A stretch of DNA of 64,000 bases, from positions 2,294,001-2,358,000 of the forward strand of contig OY540815.1 of the NCBI GenBank assembly GCA_961205875.1, in the 5' to 3' direction. The position numbers and the translations under genes are program-made. Below, piece after piece: positions 39,759-53,002 of this stretch (the stretch's first letter is position 1; every line of letters starts with the position of its first letter). The DNA comes from Sialis fuliginosa (Eukaryota > Arthropoda > Insecta > Megaloptera > Sialidae). The notes under the pieces were generated by a model, which had not been told where the DNA came from, searched no databases, and worked only from the letters and a program-made list of their open reading frames with translations.

Positions 39759-40404
39759 TGTTTATGTTTAAGTTTATGTTTAAGTTTATGTTTAAGTTAA
39801 TGTTTAAGTTTATGTTTAAGTTTATGTTTATGTTTAAGTTTATGTTTAAGTTTAGTTTACGTTTATGTTTATGATTAAGTTTAAGTTTAAGTTTATGTTT
39901 AAGTTTATGTTTATGTTTATGTTTATGTTTATGTTTATGTTTTAATTTATGTTTAAGTTTATGATTATGTTTATGTTTATGTTTATGTTTATGTTTATGT
40001 TTATGTTTATGTTTATGTTTATGTTTATGTTTATGTTTATGTTTATGTTTATGTTTATGTTTATATTTATGTTTATGTTTATGTTTAAGTTTATGTTTAC
40101 GTTTATGTTTATGATTAAGTTTATGTTTAAGTTTATGTTTAAGTTTATGTTTAAGTTTATGTTTAAGTTTATGTTTAAGTTTATGTTTAAGTTTATGTTT
40201 AAGTTTATGTTTAAGTTTTTGTTTATCTTTATGTTTATGTTTATACTTATGTTTATGTTTATGTTTATGTGTACGTTTTAATTTATGTTTAAGTTTATGT
40301 TTATGTTTATGTTTAAGTTTATGTTTAAATTTATATTTAAGTTTAAGTTTATGTTTATGCTAATGTTCAAATTTATGTTTAAATTTATGTTTAAGTTTAT
40401 GTTT
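39749..40404 (+). repeat. G arm of module M13 (656 bp)
   Basis: TTTAGTTTACG slip near 39853, box at 39940, TTTTTG near 40216. A few more TTTATG-TTTAAG units than M5 and M10. Confidence 0.94.
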
Positions 40405-40426
40405 AAGTTTATTTAAATATAAACTT
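40405..40426. repeat. Apex palindrome M13, type B
   Basis: Intact. The leader after it has a private TAAATATAAAC near 40442. Confidence 0.93.
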
Positions 40427-42233
40427 AACATATTATTATTTAAATATAAACTTAATCATAAGCTTAAACATAAACTTAAACATAAACTTAATCATAAACT
40501 TAATCATAAACTTAATCATAAACTTAAACATAAAATTAAACATAAATTAAAACATAAACTTAATCATTAACTTAAACATAAACTTAATCATAAACTTAAT
40601 CATAAACTTAGTCATAAACTTAAACATAAACTTAATCATAAACTTAATCATAAACTTAATCATAAACTTAAACATAAATTAAAACATAAACATAAACATA
40701 AACTTAAACATAAACTTAATCATAAACTTAATCATAAACTTAATCATAAACTTAATCATAAACTTAAACATAAAATTAAACATAAATTAAAACATAAACT
40801 TAATCATTAACTTAAACATAAACTTAATCTTAAACTTAATCATTAACCTAAACATAAACTTAAACATAAACTTAATCATAAACTTAATCATAAACTTAAT
40901 CATAAACTTATATTTAATCTTAAACATAAACTTAAACATGAACTTAATCATAAACTTAATCATATACTTAATTATAAACTTAATCATAAACTTAATCATA
41001 AACTTGATCATAAACTTAATCATAAACTTAAACACAAACTTACTCATAAACTTAATCATAAACTTAATCATAAACTTAATCATAAACTTAAACATAAACA
41101 TAAACATATACTTAATCATAAATTTAATCATAAAGTTAATCATAAACTTTAACATAAATTAAAACATAAACTTAAACATAAAATTAAACATAAACTTAAT
41201 CATAAACTTAATCATAAACTTAAACACAAACAAAACATAAACTTAATCATAAACTTAATCATAAACTTAATCATAAACTTAATCATAAACTTAATTATAA
41301 TCTTAAACATAAACTTAAACATGAACTTAATCATAAACTCAATCATAAACTTAAACATAAATTAAAACATAAACATAAACATAAACTTAAACATAAACTT
41401 AATCATAAACTTAATCATAAACTTAATAATAAACTTAAACATAAACTTAAACATAAATTTAAACATAAATTTAAAAAAAACTTAAATATAAACATAATCA
41501 TAAACTTAATCATAAACTTAAACATAAACTTAAAATCATAAACTTAATCATAAACTTAATCATAAACTTAATCATAAACTTAAACATAAACATAAACATA
41601 AACTTATTCATAAACTTAATCATAAACTTAAACATAAACTAAATCATAAACTTAATCATAAACTTAAACATAAACTTAAATATAAACCTAATCATAAATT
41701 AATCATAAACTTAATCATAAACTTAATCATAAACTTAAACATAAACTGAAATATATACTTAATCATAAATTTAATCATAAAGTTAGTCATTAACTTAAAC
41801 ATAAATTAAAACATAAACTAAAACATAAAATTTAACATAAACTTAATCATAAACTCAATCATAAACTTAATCATAAACTTAATCATAAACTTAATCATAA
41901 ACTTAAACATAAACTTAAACATAAACTTAATCATAAACTTAATCATAAACTTAAACATAAACTTAAACATATACTTAATCATAAATTTAATCATAAAGTT
42001 AATCATAAACTTAAACATAAATTAAAACATAAACTTAAACATAAAATTAAACATAAACTTAATTATAAACTTAATCATAAACTTAATCATAAACTTAAAC
42101 TTAAACTTAATTATAAACTTAATCATAAACTTAATCATTAACTTAATCATAAACTCAATCATAAACTTAAACATAAATTAAAACATAAACATAAACATAA
42201 ACATAAACATAAACATAAACATAAACATAAACA
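40427..42233 (-). repeat. C arm of module M13 (1807 bp)
   Basis: Full S-terminated form, A8 tract near 41473. A private one-base loss (CATAAATTAATC) lies near 41697. Confidence 0.95.
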
Positions 42234-42496
42234 ACACATTTCGTCTCAATTCGATTTTGAATAAAAAAATAATTATATTAAATTTTCCTCAAGACAGATT
42301 AGATACAAATCGACTCGATTTGTATTAATTCGTTGTATTTTGTATTCATTCGTTAATAGTTGTCTTGATTCGCTTCAAACAGTCAATTGGAACTAGTTTT
42401 TTAAATCAATTCGAAAAGTTTCAGCGCTAATCGGAAGTTTAGAGTCAAAATGTCTAGATTTGACTTAATTTGATGTTATTTGAGTGATATGATGCA
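42234..42496 (+). repeat. S8, 263-bp element (consensus)
   Basis: 24561 bp downstream of S4, but has the full T6 run. Confidence 0.96.
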
Positions 42497-45237
42497 AGTT
42501 TATGTTTAAGTTTATGTTTAAGTTTATGTTTAAGTTTATGTTTAAGTTTATGTTTATGTTTATGTTTATGTTTATGTTTATGTTTATGTTTATGTTTATG
42601 TTTATGTTTATGTTTATGTTTATGTTTATGTTTATGTTTATGTTTATGTTTATGTTTATGTTTATGTTTATGTTTATGTTTATGTTTGTGTTTGTGTTTG
42701 TGTTTATGTTTATGTTTATGTTTATGTTTATGTTTATGTTTATGTTTATGTTTATGTTTATGTTTATGTTTATGTTTATGTTTATGTTTATGTTTATGTT
42801 TATGTTTATGTTTATGTTTATGTTTATGTTTATGTTTATGTTTATGTTTATGTTTATGTTTATGTTTATGTTTAAGTTTATGTTTAAGTTTATGTTTAAG
42901 TTTATGTTTAAGTTTATGTTTATGTTTATGTATATATTTATGTTTATGTTTATGTTTATGTTTATGTTTATGTTTATGTTTATGTTTATGTTTATGTTTA
43001 TGTTTAAGTTTATGTTTAAGTTTATGTTTAAGTTAATGTTTAAGTTTATGTTTAAGTTTATGTTTATGTTTATGTTTATGTTTATGTTTATGTTTAAGTT
43101 TATGTTTACGTTTATGTTTATGATTAAGTTTATGTTTAAGTTTATGTTTAAGTTTATGTTTAAGTTTATGTTTAAGTTTATGTTTAAGTTTATGTTTAAG
43201 TTTATGTTTAAGTTTATGTTTAAGTTTATGTTTATGTTTATGTTTATGTTTATGTTTATGTTTATGTTTAAGTTTATGTTTAAGTTTATGTTTAAGTTAA
43301 TGTTTAAGTTTATGTTTAAGTTTATGTTTATGTTTAAGTTTATGTTTAAGTTTATGTTTAAGTTTATGTTTACGTTTATGTTTATGATTAAGTTTATGTT
43401 TAAGTTTATGTTTAAGTTTATGTTTATGTTTATGTTTATGTTTCTGTTTATGTTTTAATTTATGTTTAAGTTTATGATTATGTTTATGTTTATGTTTATG
43501 TTTATGTTTATGTTTATGTTTATGTTTATGTTTATGTTTATGTTTATGTTTATGTTTATATTTATGTTTATGTTTATGTTTAAGTTTATGTTTACGTTTA
43601 TGTTTATGATTAAGTTTATGTTTAAGTTTATGTTTAAGTTTATGTTTAAGTTTATGTTTAAGTTTATGTTTAAGTTTATGTTTAAGTTTATGTTTATCTT
43701 TATGTTTATGTTTATGTTTATGTTTATGTTTAAGTTTATGTTTAAGTTTATGTTTAAGTTTATGTTTAAGTTTATGATTAAGTTTATGTTTATGTTTATG
43801 TTTATGTTTATGTTTATGTTTATGTTTATGTTTAAGTTTATGTTTACGTTTATGTTTATCTTTATGTTTATGTTTATGTTTATGTTTATGTTTATGTTTA
43901 TGTTTATGTTTAAGTTTATGTTTAAGTTTATGATTAAGTTTATGTTTATGTTTATGTTTATGTTTATGTTTATGTTTATGTTTATGTTTATGTTTAAGTT
44001 TATGTTTACGTTTATGTTTATGATTAAGTTTATGTTTAAGTTTATGTTTAAGTTTATGTTTAAGTTTATGTTTAAGTTTATGTTTAAGTTTATGTTTAAG
44101 TTTATGTTTAAGTTTATGTTTAAGTTTATGTTTAAGTTTATGTTTATGTTTATGTTTATGTTTATGTTTATGTTTATGTTTATGTTTAAGTTTATGTTTA
44201 CGTTTATGTTTATGATTAAGTTTATGTTTAAGTTTATGTTTAAGTTTATGTTTAAGTTTATGTTTAAGTTTATGTTTAAGTTTATGTTTAAGTTTATGTT
44301 TAAGTTTATGTTTAAGTTTATGTTTATGTTTAAGTTTATGTTTATGTTTATGTTTAAGTTTATGTTTAAGTTTATGTTTAAGTTAATGTTTAAGTTTATG
44401 TTTAAGTTTATGTTTATGTTTAAGTTTATGTTTAAGTTTATGTTTAAGTTTATGTTTACGTTTATGTTTATGATTAAGTTTATGTTTAAGTTTATGTTTA
44501 AGTTTATGTTTATCTTTATGTTTATGTTTCTGTTTATGTTTTAATTTATGTTTAAGTTTATGATTATGTTTATGTTTATGTTTATGTTTATGTTTATGTT
44601 TATGTTTATGTTTATGTTTATGTTTATGTTTATGTTTATATTTATGTTTATGTTTATGTTTAAGTTTATGTTTACGTTTATGTTTATGATTAAGTTTATG
44701 TTTAAGTTTATGTTTAAGTTTATGTTTAAGTTTATGTTTAAGTTTATGTTTAAGTTTATGTTTAAGTTTATGTTTATCTTTATGTTTATGTTTATGTTTA
44801 TGTTTAAGTTTATGTTTAAGTTTATGTTTAAGTTAATGTTTAAGTTTATGTTTAAGTTTATGTTTATGTTTAAGTTTATGTTTAAGTTTATGTTTAAGTT
44901 TATGTTTATGTTTATGTTTATGTTTATGTTTATGTTTATGTTTATGTTTATGTTTATGTTTATGTTTATGTTTATGTTTATGTTTATGTTTATGTTTAAG
45001 TTTATGTTTAAGTTTATGTTTATGTTTACGTTTTAATTTATGTTTAAGTTTATGTTTATCTTTATGTTTATGTTTATACTTATGTTTATGTTTATGTTTA
45101 TGTGTACGTTTTAATTTAGGTTTAAGTTTATGTTTATGTTTATGTTTAAGTTTATGTTTAAATTTATATTTAAGTTTAAGTTTATGTTTATGCTAATGTT
45201 CAAATTTATGTTTAAATTTATGTTTAAGTTTATGTTT
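42497..45237 (+). repeat. G arm of module M14 (2741 bp, long form)
   Basis: Same landmark order as M6 but about 43 bp shorter. TTTGTG triplet at 42685 (M6 has a pair). It lacks the register slips of M6. Boxes at 43453 and 44539. Confidence 0.95.
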
Positions 45238-45259
45238 AAGTTTATATAAATATAAACTT
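45238..45259. repeat. Apex palindrome M14, type A
   Basis: Fourth and last type A apex in the window. Confidence 0.94.
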
Positions 45260-46947
45260 AACATATTATTATTTAAACATAAACTTAATCATAAGCTTAA
45301 ACATAAACTTAAACTTAAACTTAATCATAAACTTAATCATAAACTTAATCATAAACTTAAACATAAAATTAAACATAAATTAAAACATAAACTTAATCAT
45401 TAACTTAAACATAAACTTAATCATAAACTTAATCATAAACTTAGTCATAAACTTAAACATAAACTTAATCATAAACTTAATCATAAACTTAATCATAAAC
45501 TTAAACATAAATTAAAACATAAACATAAACATAAACTTAAACATAAACTTAATCATAAACTTAATCATAAACTTAATCATAAACTTAATCATAAACTTAA
45601 ACATAAAATTAAACATAAATTAAAACATAAACTTAATCATTAACTTAAACATAAACTTAATCTTAAACTTAATCATAAACTTAATCATAAACTTAAACAT
45701 AAACTTAATCATAAACTTAATCATAAACTTAATCATAAACTTATATTTAATCTTAAACATAAACTTAAACATGAACTTAATCATAAACTTAATCATATAC
45801 TTAATCATAAACTTAATCATAAACTTAATCATAAACTTGATCATAAACTTAATCATAAACTTAAACACAAACAAAACATAAACTTAATCATAAACTTAAT
45901 CATAAACTTAATCATAAACTTAATCATAAACTTAAACATAAACTTAATCATAAACTTAATCATAAACTTAATTATAATCTTAAACATAAACTTAAACATG
46001 AACTTAATCATAAACTCAATCATAAACTTAAACATAAATTAAAACATAAACATAATAATAAACTTAAACATAAACTTAAACATAAATTTAAACATAAATT
46101 TAAAAAAAACTTAAATATAAACATAATCATAAACTTAATCATAAACTTAAACATAAACTTAAAATCATAAACTTAATCATAAACTTAATCATAAACTTAA
46201 TCATAAACTTAAACATAAACATAAACATAAACTTATTCATAAACTTAATCATAAACTTAAACATAAACTAAATCATAAACTTAATCATAAACTTAAACAT
46301 AAACTTAAATATAAACCTAATCATAAACTTAATCATAAACTTAATCATAAACTTAATCATAAACTTAAACATAAACTGAAATATATACTTAATCATAAAT
46401 TTAATCATAAAGTTAGTCATTAACTTAAACATAAATTAAAACATAAACTAAAACATAAAATTTAACATAAACTTAATCATAAACTTAATTATAAACTTAA
46501 TCATAAACTTTAACATTAACTTAATCATAAACTTAATCATAAACTTAATCATAATTTTAATCATAAACTCAATCATAAACTTAATCATAAACTTAATCAT
46601 AAACTTAATCATAAACTTAAACATAAACTTAAACATAAACTTAATCATAAACTTAATCATAAACTTAAACATAAACTTAAACATATACTTAATCATAAAT
46701 TTAATCATAAAGTTAATCATAAACTTAAACATAAATTAAAACATAAACTTAAACATAAAATTAAACATAAACTTAATTATAAACTTAATCATAAACTTAA
46801 TCATAAACTTAAACTTAAACTTAATTATAAACTTAATCATAAACTTAATCATTAACTTAATCATAAACTCAATCATAAACTTAAACATAAATTAAAACAT
46901 AAACATAAACATAAACATAAACATAAACATAAACATAAACATAAACA
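45260..46947 (-). repeat. C arm of module M14 (1688 bp)
   Basis: Like the M6 C arm plus an 84-bp gain (about 46482-46565), recognisable by CTTTAACATTAAC and TCATAATTTTAATC. Shared with M15. Confidence 0.94.
46482..46565 (-). repeat. 84-bp insertion in the M14 C arm
   Basis: Fourteen hexamers in register between ATTTAACATAAAC and the CTCAATC landmark, absent from M0, M2, M5, M6, M7, M10 and M13. The equivalent in M15 is near 50575-50660. Confidence 0.85.
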
Positions 46948-47210
46948 ACACATTTCGTCTCAATTCGATTTTGAATAAAAAAATAATTATATTAAATTTT
47001 CCTCAAGACAGATTAGATACAAATCGACTCGATTTGTATTAATTCGTTGTATTTTGTATTCATTCGTTAATAGTTGTCTTGATTCGCTTCAAACAGTCAA
47101 TTGGAACTAGTTTTTTAAATCAATTCGAAAAGTTTCAGCGCTAATCGGAAGTTTAGAGTCAAAATGTCTAGATTTGACTTAATTTGATGTTATTTGAGTG
47201 ATATGATGCA
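46948..47210 (+). repeat. S9, 263-bp element (consensus)
   Basis: No difference from S1 found. Confidence 0.96.
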
Positions 47211-49331
47211 AGTTTATGTTTAAGTTTATGTTTAAGTTTATGTTTAAGTTTATGTTTAAGTTTATGTTTATGTTTATGTTTATGTTTATGTTTATGTTTA
47301 TGTTTATGTTTATGTTTATGTTTACGTTTATGTTTATGTTTATGTTTATGTTTATGTTTGTGTTTGTGTTTATGTTTATGTTTATGTTTATGTTTATGTT
47401 TATGTTTATGTTTATGTCTATGTTTGTGTTTGTGTTTATGTTTATGTTTATGTTTATGTTTATGTTTATGTTTATGTTTATGTTTATGTTTATGTTTATG
47501 TTTATGTTTAAGTTTATGATTATGTTTATGTTTATGTTTATGTTTATGTTTATGTTTATGTTTATGTTTATGTTTATGTTTATGTTTAAGTTTATGTTTA
47601 AGTTTATGTTTATGTTTACGTTTATGTTTATGATTAAGTTTATGTTTAAGTTTATGTTTAAGTTTATGTTTAAGTTTATGTTTATGTTTATGTTTATGTT
47701 TATGTTTATGTTTATGTTTATGTTTATGTTTATGTTTATGTTTATGTTTTAATTTATGTTTAAGTTTATGATTATGTTTATGTTTATGTTTATGTTTATG
47801 TTTATGTTTATGTTTATGTTTATGTTTATGTTTATATTTATGTTTATGTTTATGTTTATGTTTAAGTTTATGTTTACGTTTATGTTTATGATTAAGTTTA
47901 TGTTTAAGTTTATGTTTAAGTTTATGTTTAAGTTTATGTTTAAGTTTATGTTTAAGTTTATGTTTAAGTTTATGTTTAAGTTTATGTTTAAGTTTATGTT
48001 TAAGTTTATGTTTATGTTTATGTTTATGTTTATGTTTATGTTTATGTTTAAGTTTATGTTTAAGTTTATGTTTAAGTTAATGTTTAAATTTATGTTTAAG
48101 TTTATGTTTATGTTTAAGTTTATGTTTAAGTTTATGTTTAAGTTTATGTTTACGTTTATGTTTATGATTAAGTTTATGTTTAAGTTTATGTTTAAGTTTA
48201 TGTTTATGTTTATGTTTATGTTTATGTTTATGTTTATGTTTTAATTCATGTTTAAGTTTATGATTATGTTTATGTTTATGTTTATGTTTATGTTTATGTT
48301 TATGTTTATGTTTATGTTTATGTTTATGTTTATGTTTATGTTTATGTTTATGTTTATGTTTATGTTTATATTTATGTTTATGTTTATGTTTAAGTTTATG
48401 TTTACGTTTATGTTTATGATTAAGTTTATGTTTAAGTTTATGTTTAAGTTTATGTTTAAGTTTATGTTTAAGTTTATGTTTAAGTTTATGTTTAAGTTTA
48501 TGTTTATCTTTATGTTTATGTTTATGTTTATGTTTAAGTTTATGTTTAAGTTTATGTTTAAGTTAATGTTTAAGTTTATGTTTAAGTTTATGTTTATGTT
48601 TAAGTTTATGTTTAAGTTTATGTTTAAGTTTATGTTTATGTTTATGTTTATGTTTATGTTTATGTTTATGTTTATGTTTATGTTTATGTTTAAGTTTATG
48701 TTTATGTTTATGTTTATGTTTATGTTTATGTTTAAGTTTATGTTTATGTTTACGTTTTAATTTATGTTTAAGTTTATGTTTATGTTTATGATTAAGTTTA
48801 TGTTTAAGTTTATGTTTAAGTTTATGTTTAAGTTTATGTTTAAGTTTATGTTTATGTTTAAGTTTATGTTTAAGTTTATGTTTAAGTTTATGTTTATGTT
48901 TATGTTTATGTTTATGTTTATGTTTATGTTTATGTTTATGTTTATGTTTATGTTTATGTTTATGTTTATGTTTATGTTTAAGTTTATGTTTAAGTTTATG
49001 TTTATGTTTACGTTTTAATTTATGTTTAAGTTTATGTTTATGTTTATGTTTAAGTTTATGTTTTAATTTATGTTTAAGTGTATGTTTATGTTTATGTTTA
49101 AATTTATGTTTAAGTTTGTTTTAGTTTATGTTTAAGTTTATGTTTATCTTTATGTTTATGTTTATACTTTTGTTTATGTTTATGTTTATGTTTATGTGTA
49201 CGTTTTAATTTAGGTTTAAGTTTATGTTTATGTTTATGTTTAAGTTTATGTTTAAATTTATATTTAAGTTTAAGTTTATGTTTATGCTAATGTTCAAATT
49301 TATGTTTAAATTTATGTTTAAGTTTATGTTT
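47211..49331 (+). repeat. G arm of module M15 (2121 bp)
   Basis: First of the modules with two TTTGTG pairs (about 47357 and 47421) and a TCTATG unit before the second. Boxes at 47747 and 48239 (the latter has TTCATG). Near 49060-49135 is a disordered stretch with AAGTGTATG and GTTTGTTTTAG, shared only with M16. Confidence 0.95.
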
Positions 49332-49353
49332 AAGTTTATTTAAATATAAACTT
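49332..49353. repeat. Apex palindrome M15, type B after a TTTAGG block
   Basis: Combines the type A apex-proximal block (TTTAGG) with a type B centre, so it looks like a hybrid of the two apex classes. Confidence 0.92.
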
Positions 49354-51040
49354 AACATATTATTATTTAAACATAAACTTAATCATAAGCTTAAACATAA
49401 ACTTAAACATTAACTTAATCATAAACTTAATCATAAACTTAATCATAAACTTAAACATAAAATTAAACATAAATTAAAACATAAACTTAATCATTAACTT
49501 AAACATAAACTTAATCATAAACTTAATCATAAACTTAGTCATAAACTTAAACATAAACTTAATCATAAACTTAATCATAAACTTAATCATAAACATAAAC
49601 ATAAATTAAAACATAAACATAAACATAAACTTAAACATAAACTTAATCATAAACTTAATCATAAACTTAATCATAAACTTAATCATAAACTTAAACATAA
49701 AATTAAACATAAATTAAAACATAAACTTAATCATTAACTTAAACATAAACTTAATCTTAAACTTAATCATAAACTTAATCATAAACTTAAACATAAACTT
49801 AATCATAAACTTAATCATAAACTTAATCATAAACTTATATTTAATCTTAAACATAAACTTAAACATGAACTTAATCATAAACTTAATCATATACTTAATC
49901 ATAAACTTTATCATAAACTTAATCATAAACTTGATCATAAACTTAATCATAAACTTAAACACAAACAAAACATAAACTTAATCATAAACTTAATCATAAA
50001 CTTAATCATAAACTTAATCATAAACTTAAACATAAACTTAATCATAAACTTAATCATAAACTTAATTATAATCTTAAACATAAACTTAAACATGAACTTA
50101 ATCATAAACTCAATCATAAACTTAAACATAAATTAAAACATAAACATAATAATAAACTTAAACATAAACTTAAACATAAATTTAAACATAAATTTAAAAA
50201 AAACTTAAATATAAACATAATCATAAACTTAATCATAAACTTAAACATAAACTTAAAATCATAAACTTAATCATAAACTTAATCATAAACTTAATCATAA
50301 ACTTAAACATAAACATAAACATAAACTTATTCATAAACTTAATCATAAACTTAAACATAAACTAAATCATAAACTTAATCATAAACTTAAACATAAACTT
50401 AAATATAAACCTAATCATAAACTTAATCATAAACTTAATCATAAACTTAATCATAAACTTAAACATAAACTGAAATATATACTTAATCATAAATTTAATC
50501 ATAAAGTTAGTCATTAACTTAAACATAAATTAAAACATAAACTAAAACATAAAATTTAACATAAACTTAATCATAAACTTAATTATAAACTTAATCATAA
50601 ACTTTAACATTAACTTAATCATAAACTTAATCATAAACTTAATCATAAACTTAATCATAAACTCAATCATAAACTTAATCATAAACTTAATCATAAACTT
50701 AATCATAAACTAAAACATAAACTTAAACATAAACTTAATCATAAACTTAATCATAAACTTAAACATAAACTTAACATATACTTAATCATAAATTTAATCA
50801 TAAAGTTAATCATAAACTTAAACATAAATTAAAACATAAACTTAAACATAAAATTAAACATAAACTTAATTATAAACTTAATCATAAACTTAATCATAAA
50901 CTTAAACTTAAACTTAATTATAAACTTAATCATAAACTTAATCATTAACTTAATCATAAACTCAATCATAAACTTAAACATAAATTAAAACATAAACATA
51001 AACATAAACATAAACATAAACATAAACATAAACATAAACA
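49354..51040 (-). repeat. C arm of module M15 (1687 bp)
   Basis: Shares the 84-bp gain with M14. Has ACTTTATC near 49907 and CATAAACATAAATT near 49593 in common with M16. A private one-base loss (CTTAACATATAC) lies near 50770. Confidence 0.94.
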
Positions 51041-51303
51041 ACACATTTCGTCTCAATTCGATTTTAAATAAAAAAATAATTATATTAAATTTTCCTCAAG
51101 ACAGATTAGATACTAATCGACTCGATTTGTATTAATTCGTTGTATTTTGTATTCATTCGTTAATAGTTGTCTTGATTCGCTTCAAACAGTCAATTGGAAC
51201 TAGTTTTTTAAATCAATTCGAAAAGTTTCAGCGCTAATCGGAAGTTTAGAGTCAAAATGTCTAGATTTGACTTAATTTGATGTTATTTGAGTGATATGAT
51301 GCA
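51041..51303 (+). repeat. S10, 263-bp element with G-to-A at 51066 and A-to-T at 51114
   Basis: Shares both changes with S11 only. The second falls inside the hairpin arm (ATACT instead of ATACA) and breaks one stem pair. Confidence 0.96.
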
Positions 51304-52980
51304 AGTTTATGTTTAAGTTTATGTTTAAGTTTATGTTTAAGTTTATGTTTAAGTTTATGTTTATGTTTATGTTTATGTTTATGTTTATGTTTATGTTTAT
51401 GTTTATGTTTATGTTTATGTTTATGTTTATGTTTATGTTTATGTTTATGTTTATGTTTATGTTTATGTTTATGTTTATGTTTGTGTTTGTGTTTATGTTT
51501 ATGTTTATGTTTATGTTTATGTTTATGTTTATGTCTATGTTTGTGTTTGTGTTTATGTTTATGTTTATGTTTATGTTTATGTTTATGTTTATGTTTATGT
51601 TTATGTTTATGTTTATGTTTATGTTTATGTTTATGTTTATGTTTATGTTTATGTTTATGTTTATGTTTATGTTTATGTTTATGTTTATGTTTAAGTTTAT
51701 GTTTAAGTTTATGTTTAAGTTTATGTTTAAGTTTATGTTTATGTTTATGTTTATATTTATGTTTATGTTTATGTTTATGTTTATGTTTATGTTTATGTTT
51801 ATGTTTAAGTTAATGTTTAAGTTTATGTTTAAGTTTATGTTTAAGTTAATGTTTAAGTTTATGTTTAAGTTTATGTTTATGTTTAAGTTTATGTTTAAGT
51901 TTATGTTTAAGTTTATGTTTATGTTTATGTTTATGTTTATGTTTATGTTTATGTTTATGTTTATGTTTAAGTTTATGTTTAAGTTTAAGTTTATGTTTAT
52001 GTTTATGTTTATATTTATGTTTATGTTTATGTTTATGTTTATGTTTATGTTTATGTTTATGTTTATGTTTATGTTTATGTTTATGTTTATGTTTATGTTT
52101 ATGTTTATGTTTATATTTATGTTTATGTTTATGTTTAAGTTTATGTTTAAGTTTATGTTTATGTTAACGTTTATGTTTATGATTAAGTTTATGTTTAAGT
52201 TTATGTTTATGTTTATGTTTATGTTTATGTTTATGTTTATGTTTATGTTTATGTTTATGTTTATGTTTATGTTTATGTTTATATTTATGTTTATGTTTAT
52301 GTTTAAGTTTATGTTTACGTTTATGTTTATGATTAAGTTTATGTTTAAGTTTATGTTTAAGTTTATGTTTAAGTTTATGTTTAAGTTTATGTTTAAGTTT
52401 ATGTTTAAGTTTATGTTTATCTTTATGTTTATGTTTATGTTTATGTTTAAGTTTATGTTTAAGTTTATGTTTAAGTTAATGTTTAAGTTTATGATTAAGT
52501 TTATGTTTAAGTTTATGTTTAAGTTTATGTTTAAGTTTATGTTTAAGTTTATGTTTATGTTTAAGTTTATGTTTAAGTTTATGTTTAAGTTTATGTTTAT
52601 GTTTATGTTTATGTTTATGTTTATGTTTAAGTTTATGTTTAAGTTTATGTTTATGTTTACGTTTTAATTTATGTTTAAGTTTATGTTTATGTTTATGTTT
52701 AAGTTTATGTTTTAATTTATGTTTAAGTGTATGTTTATGTTTATGTTTAAATTTATGTTTAAGTTTGTTTTAGTTTATGTTTAAGTTTATGTTTATCTTT
52801 ATGTTTATGTTTATACTTTTGTTTATGTTTATGTTTATGTTTATGTGTACGTTTTAATTTAGGTTTAAGTTTATGTTTATGTTTATGTTTAAGTTTATGT
52901 TTAAATTTATATTTAAGTTTAAGTTTATGTTTATGCTAATGTTCAAATTTATGTTTAAATTTATGTTTAAGTTTATGTTT
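51304..52980 (+). repeat. G arm of module M16 (1677 bp)
   Basis: Two TTTGTG pairs (51480 and about 51540) with TCTATG between. No TTTTAA-ATTATG box. The distal part from about 52660 copies the M15 end, including AAGTGTATG and GTTTGTTTTAG, at 3649 bp offset. Confidence 0.95.
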
Positions 52981-53002
52981 AAGTTTATTTAAATATAAAC
53001 TT
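52981..53002. repeat. Apex palindrome M16, type B after a TTTAGG block
   Basis: Same hybrid configuration as M15, 3649 bp downstream of it. Confidence 0.92.

Larger units (their letters stand above)
34308..42233 (+). other. Three-module higher-order block, copy 3 (S7-M11-J1-M12-J2-M13)
   Basis: This is the most compact copy at 7926 bp and directly abuts copy 2, so copies 2 and 3 form a true tandem pair. Its J1 C arm (835 bp) has neither the 612-bp duplication of M3 nor the 48-bp loss of M8, so it is the best reference form. Confidence 0.9.
12216..46947 (+). other. About 24.56-kb third-level repeat (12.2-22.3 kb matches 36.8-46.9 kb)
   Basis: Landmarks recur at nearly constant offset. The M4 and M12 G-arm starts (12216 and 36776) are 24560 bp apart. 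S4 and S8 (17673 and 42234) are 24561 bp apart. The TTTTAA boxes at 18916 and 43453 are 24537 bp apart. The drift is small and fits gain or loss of a few hexamers. M6 and M14 share an unusual long G arm (2784 and 2741 bp). After S9 the correspondence ends, because M15 differs from M7. Confidence 0.85.
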
